Part shown: one piece after another, positions 8,003 through 16,897 of the stretch
Position numbering within the stretch: position 1 is the first letter of the stretch
How the letters are laid out: every line of letters starts with the position of its first letter
Made by a program: the position numbers and the translations under genes
The notes under the pieces: generated by a model
What the model was told of the DNA's origin: nothing
Database searches by the model: none
What the model saw: only the letters and a program-made list of their open reading frames with translations
Assembly: GCA_910578665.1 (NCBI GenBank)
Contig: CAJTQU010000007.1
Coordinates: 1 to 64,000, forward strand
Source of the DNA: an uncultured Muribaculaceae bacterium
GTDB taxonomy: Bacteria; Bacteroidota; Bacteroidia; Bacteroidales; Muribaculaceae
Length of the DNA: 64,000 nucleotides
Direction: 5' to 3'

Positions 8003-11000
8003 ATGAAAAAATACAAGATATTTTCGGCACTCGCCCTCACGCTGACTCTTGCCAGCGTGTCGGCACTGGCCGCGTTCTCAGACATCGAGCGCAAGAGCCA
8101 GGCCAAGCCAGGCGTCATCGAACGCCGCCAAAACATGGCATACCGCATACATACTCCGCAAGTCAACTATGCCGGCATACAGAATCCTGACAAAGCCGCC
8201 AAAGCAGAATCTGAACCCAAGGTCATACTGGAAAACGTACCGTCCGGTCTTTTTGACTACAAATGGGTATGCTCTGCCTCTTCCAGCAAATGGAGGGGTA
8301 GCTCGGTAAGTAATTATAACGATAATTACAATTATTTAGATGTAATAATTAACGACCAGGGGTACGGGTCTGCAGGCATTCAGGACGACTGGATATGGAT
8401 ACCGGCCACGATTACCATAGAAAATGCAAAACTAAGATTCACAGGCAAAGCATCAAGCACTTATGATGTCAACCAGAATTTCGAGGTCTTATTATGCAGT
8501 GACCAGACCAAAGAATCTGTGGTTGCCAAATTGTGTGAGTACAGAGACTTCATGAGCAAGCCGAACGGTGTAACAAATAATTTCGAAAAATACTTCATGG
8601 ATATAGAAGGAAGCTGCGACGGTCCCGCCGCAGCAGGAGACTATTTCCTGGCCATACATGTACTTCCTTCAGATCCCGATGACGAATACTCATATTCCAG
8701 GCTTCATTTCGGCGCAATTACGCTGACTGAAGAAAAGAACGAACCGGAGTTGGGTCCTAACGGAGAAATATTTGAAATACACCCCTCTGAGCAAGAATTC
8801 AACGAATCGACCGTGATCGATGCCAATAACGACGGAACAACCATTGAATACAGTGTCAGAACATCCGAATTAGACGGAACATTCTTTGACTGGCCCATAT
8901 TCTATGAGAATGTAAAAGCCACCGGCGATGCCGACGAATGGTTTATCACAAAGGCTGTGAACATCACCCGTCCGGACCTCAAACATACTGTGTCTGTCGA
9001 GGCTATGGCTCTGGCTACGGTATCAACCGAGGCGTTCGAAATAGCGATAGGCACATCTCCCACAGTGGAAGGCATGGCCAAAATCATAATGGACCAGCCG
9101 GCAGTCGGCAATAACGGCGGAAAATTCAACCAATATACCGCCAACTTCGCGGTAGCCGAAAAAGGCACTTATTATTTCGGCATACACATAAAGTCGCGTA
9201 AAGACACCGGCTGGAGGATCGCTATGAGAAACTTCACTGTATGCCAGACAGAAGAAGTATCGAAACTACCCGATATATGCACTGGTATAAGCATACAGGC
9301 CGATCCCAAAGGGGAGACCAGGGCTACTGTAGAGTTTACTATGCCTACGATATACATGAACGAAAGCACTATACCGGATAACGAATTACTCACCATCGAT
9401 ATTGTCTCGCCGGTAGAGACCAAGACCGTCACAGGATATCCCGGTCAGCCACAAAGTGTGCAGATAGCCACAAACGAAGGGGGTAACATGATAGAATTAG
9501 TTTCTAAAAACTCCATAGGCCAGGGTAACACTGCCAGACAGTATGTCGTATGCGGGCTTGACATACCGGACAATCCGGTCGTGACATCAGAAATAAGCGA
9601 AGACAATATGAGCGCCTTGCTCAAATGGACACTGCCCACGGTGGGCGAAAATGGCGGTATAGTAGACCCCCAAAATGTTACATACGCGCTTTACACCCTC
9701 GCACAATCTGAGTCGGGCTACTATTGGGCTCTTATGACAGACAACATCACAGACACATTCGCAGAGGTGCAGGCACCGAGTGCCACTCAGAACATTTATG
9801 ACATTATGGTTTCCGCCAAGAATGAAAAAGGCGAAAGCAGCGGTGATATCGTATCAAGTGTAAATATGGTACTCGGAAAGCCTTACGGGCTGCCTATAAA
9901 AGATAAATTTGAAGGCAAGACCACCATGAGCGGTCTGAATTTCGCATATCCGACAGACGAATATACTGCCATGTGGGCTCTTGACAACCCCGGACTGCTT
10001 GGCGATGATGCCGTCGATGACAATGCCACATCGCTAATATGCATATCGCAACAGGAAGGCAAGGCCAAAGGACAACTGATGCTGCCCAAATTCAGCACAG
10101 TCGGATCTAACCGCACCCGTGTGAAACTGACTGTATTCTGCTATTCCGGCATGGCTGAATCTGAGGTCTACGTATACAGCAGAGAGGGAGAGCCTTATAA
10201 GCTGGGCTGCATAAACTCTGATGCAGGAAAAGGCTGGACAGACTTCGTATGGGACCTGCCGGAAAGCTTCAACAACAAGTCGTGGCTCTACCTTGTGTGC
10301 GATATAACCATAAACCACCCTCTACAATACTTCATATTAGACGAGTATGAGGCATACACGCGCCTTGAAAATGACTTCTATGTCAAAAACACCAGAATCA
10401 CATCAGGAGAACTTCCGAAGCTGGGCGAACCCATTTCTTTTGAAACGGTTATCGAAAACCGGGGATATGTCTCACAGCCATTCCCAAATGTAATGGCCAC
10501 AGTGCTCGACGGTGCCGACGTGATCGAAGAGATAGAGCTATCAAAACCCGAAGTGGAAACCGTGGGAGACTCAGAATCAGTAATCCTGACAGGAAGGCTT
10601 ACACTCAACAAGGCTGACTATGCCAATAAGAATCTGAATCTGAAAATCGAAATAACGACTGCCGACGGCGATGTATCCAACAACGATATGACTACCGGTT
10701 TCTCAGTGGGCATGCCCGAAGGACCGATCGTTACAGATCTTACAGCATCGTTCAATTCTGTTTACAACCATGTATCCCTCAGCTGGAACGATCCCTACAA
10801 AGACGGATTTGTGGAGACATTCGAATCCATCAGCCACGGTATGTACGGCACATATATCGGCGAATGGAAGAATATCGATTTCGACGGACGCACGCCCTAC
10901 GCTCTCGGGAACTATCCGGTGCCTGACGGCGACAGACCCAAAGCATTCCAGGTGCTGGATGCCAACGAGCTGGGCATAAACGGTCTCGAAGCACCCTCGG

Positions 11001-11737
11001 GAGCTAGGTTCTTATGTGCCATGAGCGCGGAGCAGGGACAAAGCGACGACTGGTTTATATCACCAGAGCTGGAGAGCGGCACCGATGTATCATTCTACAT
11101 ATCGGGCATAAGCGCCGGATATGACGAGGTTTTAGAGATAATGTATTCTACCACCGACCAGGATGCCGACTCTTTTAAATTACTCAAAACGCTGTATGTC
11201 GGCGACGCGGGATGGCAGAAAGCCTCGTTCACTGTGCCAGAAAATGCAAAATACATAGCCCTGCATTACGCTAGCAACGACCAGTTCGGCATATTCATAG
11301 ACGACCTGGCTTACACACCGGCCACACCCTCTATCGTAATAACAGGATACAACTTATACCGCGACGATGTGTTGATTCTGGATAACATCAAAGTTCCCGG
11401 ATGCCTTGATAGCGATGCCGAACTGGGCAATACGTACCATTACAACGTATCGGCTATCGGCATTGCCGGCGGAGTTGAAAAAGAATATCCGTTGTCCAAC
11501 ACTGCTGCCATATCAGTCTCCGGCCTGAATTCGATAAACACGGAATGCTCTGTCACAGGTACCACAGGCGCTATCAATGTGACTGGATTTGCAGGGCAGA
11601 CTATCAGCGTTATCAATACAGACGGCACCAAGATTGCCGAAATAAGAAATGCGTCCTACAACGAAACAATCGCATCTGACGCCGGCGTATACATCGTGAC
11701 GGCCAACGGTAAATCCTACAAGGTAATCGTAAAATAA
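8003..11737 (+). CDS. Giant secreted multidomain protein, second paralogue
   Basis: A 1244-aa protein with a signal peptide (about 1-24). It shares with its neighbours the jelly-roll/FN3/CARDB series: jelly roll with 'ADEWFITKAVNI' (about 268-410), FN3 units (about 420-620), a jelly roll (about 625-785), CARDB-like (about 793-900), a final jelly roll with 'SDDWFISPELESG' (about 936-1110) and a C-terminal domain ending GVYIVTANGKSYKVIVK. It lacks the N-terminal propeller-like region of the other two; residues about 75-250 are a different beta-rich module encoded by a locally AT-rich stretch near 8300-8360. A strong hairpin follows the stop. Confidence 0.72.
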   Translation: MKKYKIFSALALTLTLASVSALAAFSDIERKSQAKPGVIERRQNMAYRIHTPQVNYAGIQNPDKAAKAESEPKVILENVPSGLFDYKWVCSASSSKWRGSSVSNYNDNYNYLDVIINDQGYGSAGIQDDWIWIPATITIENAKLRFTGKASSTYDVNQNFEVLLCSDQTKESVVAKLCEYRDFMSKPNGVTNNFEKYFMDIEGSCDGPAAAGDYFLAIHVLPSDPDDEYSYSRLHFGAITLTEEKNEPELGPNGEIFEIHPSEQEFNESTVIDANNDGTTIEYSVRTSELDGTFFDWPIFYENVKATGDADEWFITKAVNITRPDLKHTVSVEAMALATVSTEAFEIAIGTSPTVEGMAKIIMDQPAVGNNGGKFNQYTANFAVAEKGTYYFGIHIKSRKDTGWRIAMRNFTVCQTEEVSKLPDICTGISIQADPKGETRATVEFTMPTIYMNESTIPDNELLTIDIVSPVETKTVTGYPGQPQSVQIATNEGGNMIELVSKNSIGQGNTARQYVVCGLDIPDNPVVTSEISEDNMSALLKWTLPTVGENGGIVDPQNVTYALYTLAQSESGYYWALMTDNITDTFAEVQAPSATQNIYDIMVSAKNEKGESSGDIVSSVNMVLGKPYGLPIKDKFEGKTTMSGLNFAYPTDEYTAMWALDNPGLLGDDAVDDNATSLICISQQEGKAKGQLMLPKFSTVGSNRTRVKLTVFCYSGMAESEVYVYSREGEPYKLGCINSDAGKGWTDFVWDLPESFNNKSWLYLVCDITINHPLQYFILDEYEAYTRLENDFYVKNTRITSGELPKLGEPISFETVIENRGYVSQPFPNVMATVLDGADVIEEIELSKPEVETVGDSESVILTGRLTLNKADYANKNLNLKIEITTADGDVSNNDMTTGFSVGMPEGPIVTDLTASFNSVYNHVSLSWNDPYKDGFVETFESISHGMYGTYIGEWKNIDFDGRTPYALGNYPVPDGDRPKAFQVLDANELGINGLEAPSGARFLCAMSAEQGQSDDWFISPELESGTDVSFYISGISAGYDEVLEIMYSTTDQDADSFKLLKTLYVGDAGWQKASFTVPENAKYIALHYASNDQFGIFIDDLAYTPATPSIVITGYNLYRDDVLILDNIKVPGCLDSDAELGNTYHYNVSAIGIAGGVEKEYPLSNTAAISVSGLNSINTECSVTGTTGAINVTGFAGQTISVINTDGTKIAEIRNASYNETIASDAGVYIVTANGKSYKVIVK

Positions 11738-11752
11738 CGATACCAGTTCTTA

Positions 11753-11797
11753 TAATAACAAATGGCTGGCCTATGAATGGCCAGCCATTTGTTATTA
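11753..11797 (+). terminator. 19-bp perfect hairpin after the second giant-protein gene
   Basis: The 19-base arm 11753-11771 is perfectly complementary to 11779-11797, with loop TATGAAT. The outer A/T pairs give T-rich 3' flanks on both strands, so it can end transcription in either direction. It separates the first two paralogues from the third. Confidence 0.75.
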
Positions 11798-11855
11798 GTA
11801 TGCCACACTATACATTCTGACTATCAAACAAAAGCAAATACAACATAAATACTAC

Positions 11856-11878
11856 TATTGTTGTCTTTAACAACAATA
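11856..11878. promoter_or_regulatory. Palindromic site upstream of the third paralogue
   Basis: TATTGTTGT and ACAACAATA flank a 5-nt CTTTA spacer. The two 9-bp perfect arms could form an RNA hairpin or be a dimeric regulator's operator. It lies about 145 bp upstream of the -7-like box of the next gene. Confidence 0.35.
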
Positions 11879-12023
11879 CAACCTATCCAAACACAAAGAT
11901 AAAAGAAAATTTCATATATCAATATTTAAAACATCAATAAAAACGCATTGCGATTAATTCGCAAAAGATATGTTAATATATGTTATTTACATCAGCATGC
12001 ACATTATTAACAATATTTTTATT

Positions 12024-12031
12024 TATATTTG
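12024..12031 (+). promoter_or_regulatory. Probable -7 box for the third giant-protein gene
   Basis: TATATTTG matches TAnnTTTG. No clear TTTG lies 19-21 bp upstream (the region is AT-rich with TTAA), so the -33 element is weak or the promoter depends on an activator. It implies a 5' leader of about 115 nt. Confidence 0.4.
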
Positions 12032-12153
12032 CACTACAAACCAATAATCTATCCACCATGGAAGCTACCTATCACTGTTCTGCAACGCAAAGTGATAAGA
12101 ATTACTAACTAGCATTCTCAAGACTGCCATGGTAGATTTAAATATTATTCACC

Positions 12154-15100
12154 ATGAGAAAGGTATTTACATCATTTCTGTTTTTAGCTTTGGCCCATCT
12201 CGCACCGGCTGTAGAGCAAAGCCCCCATTATGCCTCCAGGCTGGGGACCGACCAGACACATCAACAGCCTCTACAGGCAAGAAACTCATTAGAACACCGC
12301 AACGCTTTTCCCAATGCCAGGCCGATGCCATCAGGCAGTACTGTATTCCGCAGCCCTGGCACAAACATTTACCCCGAAAGCATATTCATGTCAGGTGGCG
12401 GCCAGGCCCTCATTCCTGATCTGCACGGATGCGTCATATCACGCAACGACTGGACACAGTCTTCAAAAGCCGTAGGCCTCTACACATTACCTGTATCTAC
12501 GGGGGAAGATTTCATACTCGATATACCAGGAGTCAACGCGACCCAGGGAGGTGTGCCGGTAAACGGCATATATTATGCTACCAACAGCTATGACTTCGGC
12601 ACGATGATTTTTGTCACCATATCGGGCTATGACCTAGACAGCGGTAATATGGTCACGACATTAAACTGCCAGAATCCCGAAGCCATATGTTTTGACGCTA
12701 CCGTGGATCCGACTTCAGACCGTGTATACGCACTTACTTATAACTCCTCCCGGACTGCGTTCCAGCTTTCGGAGATAACTTATAAGAACCCCGTGGAAGT
12801 ACGGGGCATAGCCGTGCTTGACGGCTATTGGAACGCGATTGCGGCAGATAATACCGGCACACTCTACGGTATACGCAAAATAATGGCAGAATCTGGCGAG
12901 ACACAGGTCTGTACCGGTTCTGAATTGGTGGTATTCAACAAAGACAACGGTTCTTACTCGGTAATCGGAGAGACAGGCCATGCACCAGAATATGTCAGCT
13001 CGGCCACAATAGATCCCGACACTAACCGCATGTACTGGACTGTAAACAACAAGGAGGCCGAAGGCTACATATGCGAGGTCAGCCTCTCTACGGGGACTGC
13101 CACCCGTATCATGGACCTGCCGGCTCAGGCAGAAGTGACAGGTCTTTTCGTAAAGCCCAAAGGGGCTTCTCCCGCAGCACCTGCAGCACCGGTCAATATG
13201 GTCGTATCATTCCCCGAAGGAGGCTTGCAGGGTACTGTGAATTTCGATATTCCGGCAACCCTCGTAGACGGCTCTCCGGCGCAAGGAAATGTAAAATACC
13301 GCGTCACTGCCAACGATGCGACCATTGCCGAGGGCGAGGCTTCATATGGTGACACTGTATCAGAATCTGTTTCTGCCACTGTCACCGGCAACACCGAATT
13401 CGCAGTGATTCTGTCAAACCAGGAGGGAGACAGTCCGCGTGCCACAATAACATACTTTGTAGGCAAAGGGGTGCCCGAGACGCCCTCAGGCGTACATGCC
13501 ACATACAGCGACGGATGCATGAACATTGCATGGTCTGCCGTGACAACTTCCGCCGACGGAGGATATATCAACCCGCAAGAGGTGACATATACCGTGACAT
13601 GTTCCAAGGATAACGAGACCGTGGCAGCCAACACTGGCGAAACCAGCGCGGAACACCGCATCGCCGAACCTGAAGAGCTAACACGATATTATTATACCGT
13701 GACAGCGACTTACGACGGCCGCACATCAGCCGGGGGAATATCCAACACCATCACACTCGGCTCTGCCGTGCCGCCCTATACAGCTTCTATATTAACCGCC
13801 GATGACATGGGATCTTTCACAATCATCGACGGCAACCAGGACGGCAACACATGGAGCTATAACAAAGAATCCGCATACGTAATATCAAACAACAGACTCG
13901 AAGCAGATGACTGGCTGATATCTCTGCCTGTAATCCTGGAAAGAGGATATGTGTATTATATCAGCACCGATGTATACGGCACTCCATTCACCAACGAACG
14001 CTTTGAGTTAAAGATCGGCAGGCAGCCCGATGCCGAATCCATGACAGAGACACTTGTCGGGCCTACAGACATAATAAAGACCGGCCAGAGTAAAACTTAC
14101 GGCAGCAACTTCACTCCGGATGTCTCCGGAAAATACTACATAGGCCTGCACGCTATATCACCGCCTCTGCAATTCGCACTATATACAACCAATATAAGCA
14201 TATCCAAAGGCGAGGCGGCAGACAAACCGGGAGCCGGCATATTGACAGCCACGCCAGACCCTGACGGAGCTTACCGAATAACACTGAATATGACCGCGCC
14301 AGACACTGACCTGTCAGGCAATAACGTCAGCACCATAATCAAATCCGAACTTTACAGAGACGATGTTCTAATAAAGACCTTTGAAGCGCCTGAAGCAGGC
14401 AGTTCGTGGGAGTATGTAGACCAGATAGGCAAAAACGGTGTATTCAACTACACATTCGTATCGTATACTACGGGAGGCAAGGGCACGCCGGCCAGCACAA
14501 CAGGCTATTCAGGCACCGACAAGCCGGCCAAAGTCTCCGGCGCCAATATACGCGAGACACAGCCGGGACACGTGGAAATCAGCTGGAATGCTGTGAATAC
14601 AGACCACAACGGCCACAACATCAACCCGGCAAACGTAACGTATTCAATATATACCCTTACTGAAGACGGAGAAGTTGCCGAGGCAGTCATTGAGAATATA
14701 TCAGCGACAAAGCATACATTCCGTGTCTGCGAGCCAGACGCAGAGCAACGCTTCGTCCAGTACGCGCTGGCCGCTTATACAGAAGGAGGAGCATCTGCCA
14801 TAACAACAGAAATGATACCTCTGGGCAAAACATACCAGGGAATGGAAGAGAGTTTCACCAACACCACTGCGTCATATCTGTTCGGCACAAACTCATTCGG
14901 CACGACCGCCATATGGTCTCTGGCAGACGACATGACATTCCTGAATGTGAGATCATATGACCATGACAACGGATACATATACCTCTCGGCAGGATATACT
15001 AACGAACAAGCTGAGTTTTTTACAGGCAAAATCAGCTTGGAGGGAATGAAGAATCCCACCCTGAAATTCTATATCTACCCAGGGGGCGAGAACGATACCA

Positions 15101-16671
15101 ACATCCTGTCTGTAAAAGTCCGCGAACCGGGACATGAATATACCACTCTGCTATCCGAGGAGATTTGCAATCTCAGAACCGGCGAAGGATGGTCGCAGGT
15201 AATTGTCCCCCTCTCAGATTTCGAGGGTAAAACCATTCAATTAGCCATCCACGCCGTGGCTGTCTCGATACCATATGTCATAATCGACAAGATAGCGGTA
15301 GAATCCATGACAGACCATGACCTCAAGCTGTCCGGCATCTCGGCACCCACATCGGTAAAATCAGGATACGGATTTGATATCAACGTCACAGTCACAAACA
15401 AAGGCCTCCTGACATGCGGCCCCTACTCGTTAGAGCTATATGCCAACGGTATGCTGGCCGCAAAAGCATCGGGAGAAAGCATAATACCCGAGGGCAAGGT
15501 CACGCACTGCCTCAAACATGTCATGGAACGATTCGCCACAGAAGATATAGTGTATGCGGCCAAAGTAATATACGACCTTGACGAGGTGCCTGGCAACAAC
15601 ACAAGCAGCGAGATCCGCATATCACCATGCGAACCGGCCTTCCCTGGCGTATCCGGCCTGTATGGCTCAGTATCTTCTTCCGGTAACAAACTGTGGTGGA
15701 CAGAACCGGACCTTTATTCACCAGACCGGACTATCACCGAAACATTCGAGGATGCCACCGCATGGTCCGGCGCGTTAGACGAATGGATATTTATCGACGC
15801 CGATAAAGCTCCGGCCGGCGGCGTGTCGGGCACGCCTATACCCGGCGTGATTCCAGGACAGACGCCTACATCGTTCTTTGTATTCGACTACACTGAAGGA
15901 GATTGGGGACCGACTTTCAAACCGGTAAGCGGCAATAAATTCATCGCCACGCTATTCAGAGATGACAACGGTGTCATAGACGACTGGGCCGTATCGCCCG
16001 AACTGACCGGCGAAGCCCAAACGATTACTTTCTGGGCCAAAAGCTACCGGGACTCATATCCTGAAAAGATCGAAATTTATTATAGCACCGGCGGTACCGC
16101 TATATCAGATTTCAAACTCATAGAGGGAAGCATTGTTGAGAAAGTACCGGCTGAATGGACGCAATACAGCGTTAACCTGCCTGCCGGCGCCGTAAGATTC
16201 GCAATACGCAGCTGCGCCCAGGCCTCGTTCATACTCATGATGGATGACTTTGAGTTTGTCGCCGCAGGAATATACAAAGGTCTTGAAATAAGCGGCTACG
16301 ATATATATCGCGACCATATCAAGGCCAACGATGCATTATGCACTATGTGCTCATGGACTGACACGCACAGCGAACCTGGACAAAAACATAAATATACAGT
16401 TATACCCGTTTATAATAAAGGCGAAGGAAAATCGTCACATGTAACTGTAGATCCGTCTTCAACGACAAGTATAGAAGATGATGTAAAAATCAAAGTCCGC
16501 GGACGGGACATAATCATTTCGGGCGCTGCCGGCAAACACATATCGGTATCCGACACCGCCGGAAATATCATATTCACCTCGACCGGCAACGACAACACCG
16601 TTATCCCTGTCGCCCCTGGAATTTATCTCGTCAGGGCAGACGCCGAAGTGACCAAACTAATTGTCATGTGA
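12154..16671 (+). CDS. Giant secreted multidomain protein, third paralogue
   Basis: A 1505-aa protein with a signal peptide (about 1-19). Layout follows the first paralogue: propeller-like N-terminal half-domain (about 90-340; 'DPTSDRVYAL', 'DPDTNRMYWT'), FN3 units (about 346-545), jelly roll ('ADDWLISLPVIL', about 552-690), FN3 pair (about 693-890), jelly roll (about 900-1045), CARDB-like (about 1055-1150), jelly roll ('DDWAVSPELTG', about 1195-1375), and a C-terminal domain ending GIYLVRADAEVTKLIVM. The final residues diverge slightly (KLIVM, not KVIVK). It has its own promoter region and terminator, so it is likely a separate transcription unit. Confidence 0.73.
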   Translation: MRKVFTSFLFLALAHLAPAVEQSPHYASRLGTDQTHQQPLQARNSLEHRNAFPNARPMPSGSTVFRSPGTNIYPESIFMSGGGQALIPDLHGCVISRNDWTQSSKAVGLYTLPVSTGEDFILDIPGVNATQGGVPVNGIYYATNSYDFGTMIFVTISGYDLDSGNMVTTLNCQNPEAICFDATVDPTSDRVYALTYNSSRTAFQLSEITYKNPVEVRGIAVLDGYWNAIAADNTGTLYGIRKIMAESGETQVCTGSELVVFNKDNGSYSVIGETGHAPEYVSSATIDPDTNRMYWTVNNKEAEGYICEVSLSTGTATRIMDLPAQAEVTGLFVKPKGASPAAPAAPVNMVVSFPEGGLQGTVNFDIPATLVDGSPAQGNVKYRVTANDATIAEGEASYGDTVSESVSATVTGNTEFAVILSNQEGDSPRATITYFVGKGVPETPSGVHATYSDGCMNIAWSAVTTSADGGYINPQEVTYTVTCSKDNETVAANTGETSAEHRIAEPEELTRYYYTVTATYDGRTSAGGISNTITLGSAVPPYTASILTADDMGSFTIIDGNQDGNTWSYNKESAYVISNNRLEADDWLISLPVILERGYVYYISTDVYGTPFTNERFELKIGRQPDAESMTETLVGPTDIIKTGQSKTYGSNFTPDVSGKYYIGLHAISPPLQFALYTTNISISKGEAADKPGAGILTATPDPDGAYRITLNMTAPDTDLSGNNVSTIIKSELYRDDVLIKTFEAPEAGSSWEYVDQIGKNGVFNYTFVSYTTGGKGTPASTTGYSGTDKPAKVSGANIRETQPGHVEISWNAVNTDHNGHNINPANVTYSIYTLTEDGEVAEAVIENISATKHTFRVCEPDAEQRFVQYALAAYTEGGASAITTEMIPLGKTYQGMEESFTNTTASYLFGTNSFGTTAIWSLADDMTFLNVRSYDHDNGYIYLSAGYTNEQAEFFTGKISLEGMKNPTLKFYIYPGGENDTNILSVKVREPGHEYTTLLSEEICNLRTGEGWSQVIVPLSDFEGKTIQLAIHAVAVSIPYVIIDKIAVESMTDHDLKLSGISAPTSVKSGYGFDINVTVTNKGLLTCGPYSLELYANGMLAAKASGESIIPEGKVTHCLKHVMERFATEDIVYAAKVIYDLDEVPGNNTSSEIRISPCEPAFPGVSGLYGSVSSSGNKLWWTEPDLYSPDRTITETFEDATAWSGALDEWIFIDADKAPAGGVSGTPIPGVIPGQTPTSFFVFDYTEGDWGPTFKPVSGNKFIATLFRDDNGVIDDWAVSPELTGEAQTITFWAKSYRDSYPEKIEIYYSTGGTAISDFKLIEGSIVEKVPAEWTQYSVNLPAGAVRFAIRSCAQASFILMMDDFEFVAAGIYKGLEISGYDIYRDHIKANDALCTMCSWTDTHSEPGQKHKYTVIPVYNKGEGKSSHVTVDPSSTTSIEDDVKIKVRGRDIIISGAAGKHISVSDTAGNIIFTSTGNDNTVIPVAPGIYLVRADAEVTKLIVM

Positions 16672-16707
16672 CAATATCCTGAAAATATAACTCAACAATC
16701 TGATTCT

Positions 16708-16761
16708 AATAAAGACTGCCAAACCTCGTGTGACAGCGACACAGGTTTGGCAGTCTTTATT
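16708..16761 (+). terminator. Bidirectional terminator between convergent genes
   Basis: AATAAAGACTGCCAAACCT (16708-16726) pairs perfectly with 16743-16761, with a further short inner stem. A/T-rich outer arms give U-runs on both strands. It lies between the rightward giant-protein gene and the leftward P-type ATPase gene. Confidence 0.8.
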
Positions 16762-16897
16762 ACAGTATTCCGTATATCTGAGAATTATACTACCTCCATC
16801 GTGATGATGTAGGTAATGATGCTTCCGACTTCGGGCTATCAGTTTCTGGAAAATCATTAATAGCCAATCAAGAATTTAATAACACACTGCAGATGTA

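Larger units (their letters stand above)
11738..12153. other. 416-bp intergenic region between paralogues two and three
   Basis: It holds the terminator of the preceding gene (11753-11797), a separate 9-bp inverted repeat (11856-11878), AT-rich DNA, and a -7-like box (12024-12031) about 120 bp before the next gene. No credible coding region is seen; a 16-codon frame starting at 12058 is too short to call. Confidence 0.6.

Noticed and set aside
12058..12108. 16-codon frame upstream of the third giant-protein gene as a leader peptide
   Set aside because: No hairpin pair or codon bias typical of attenuation is linked to it; random frames of this size are common.
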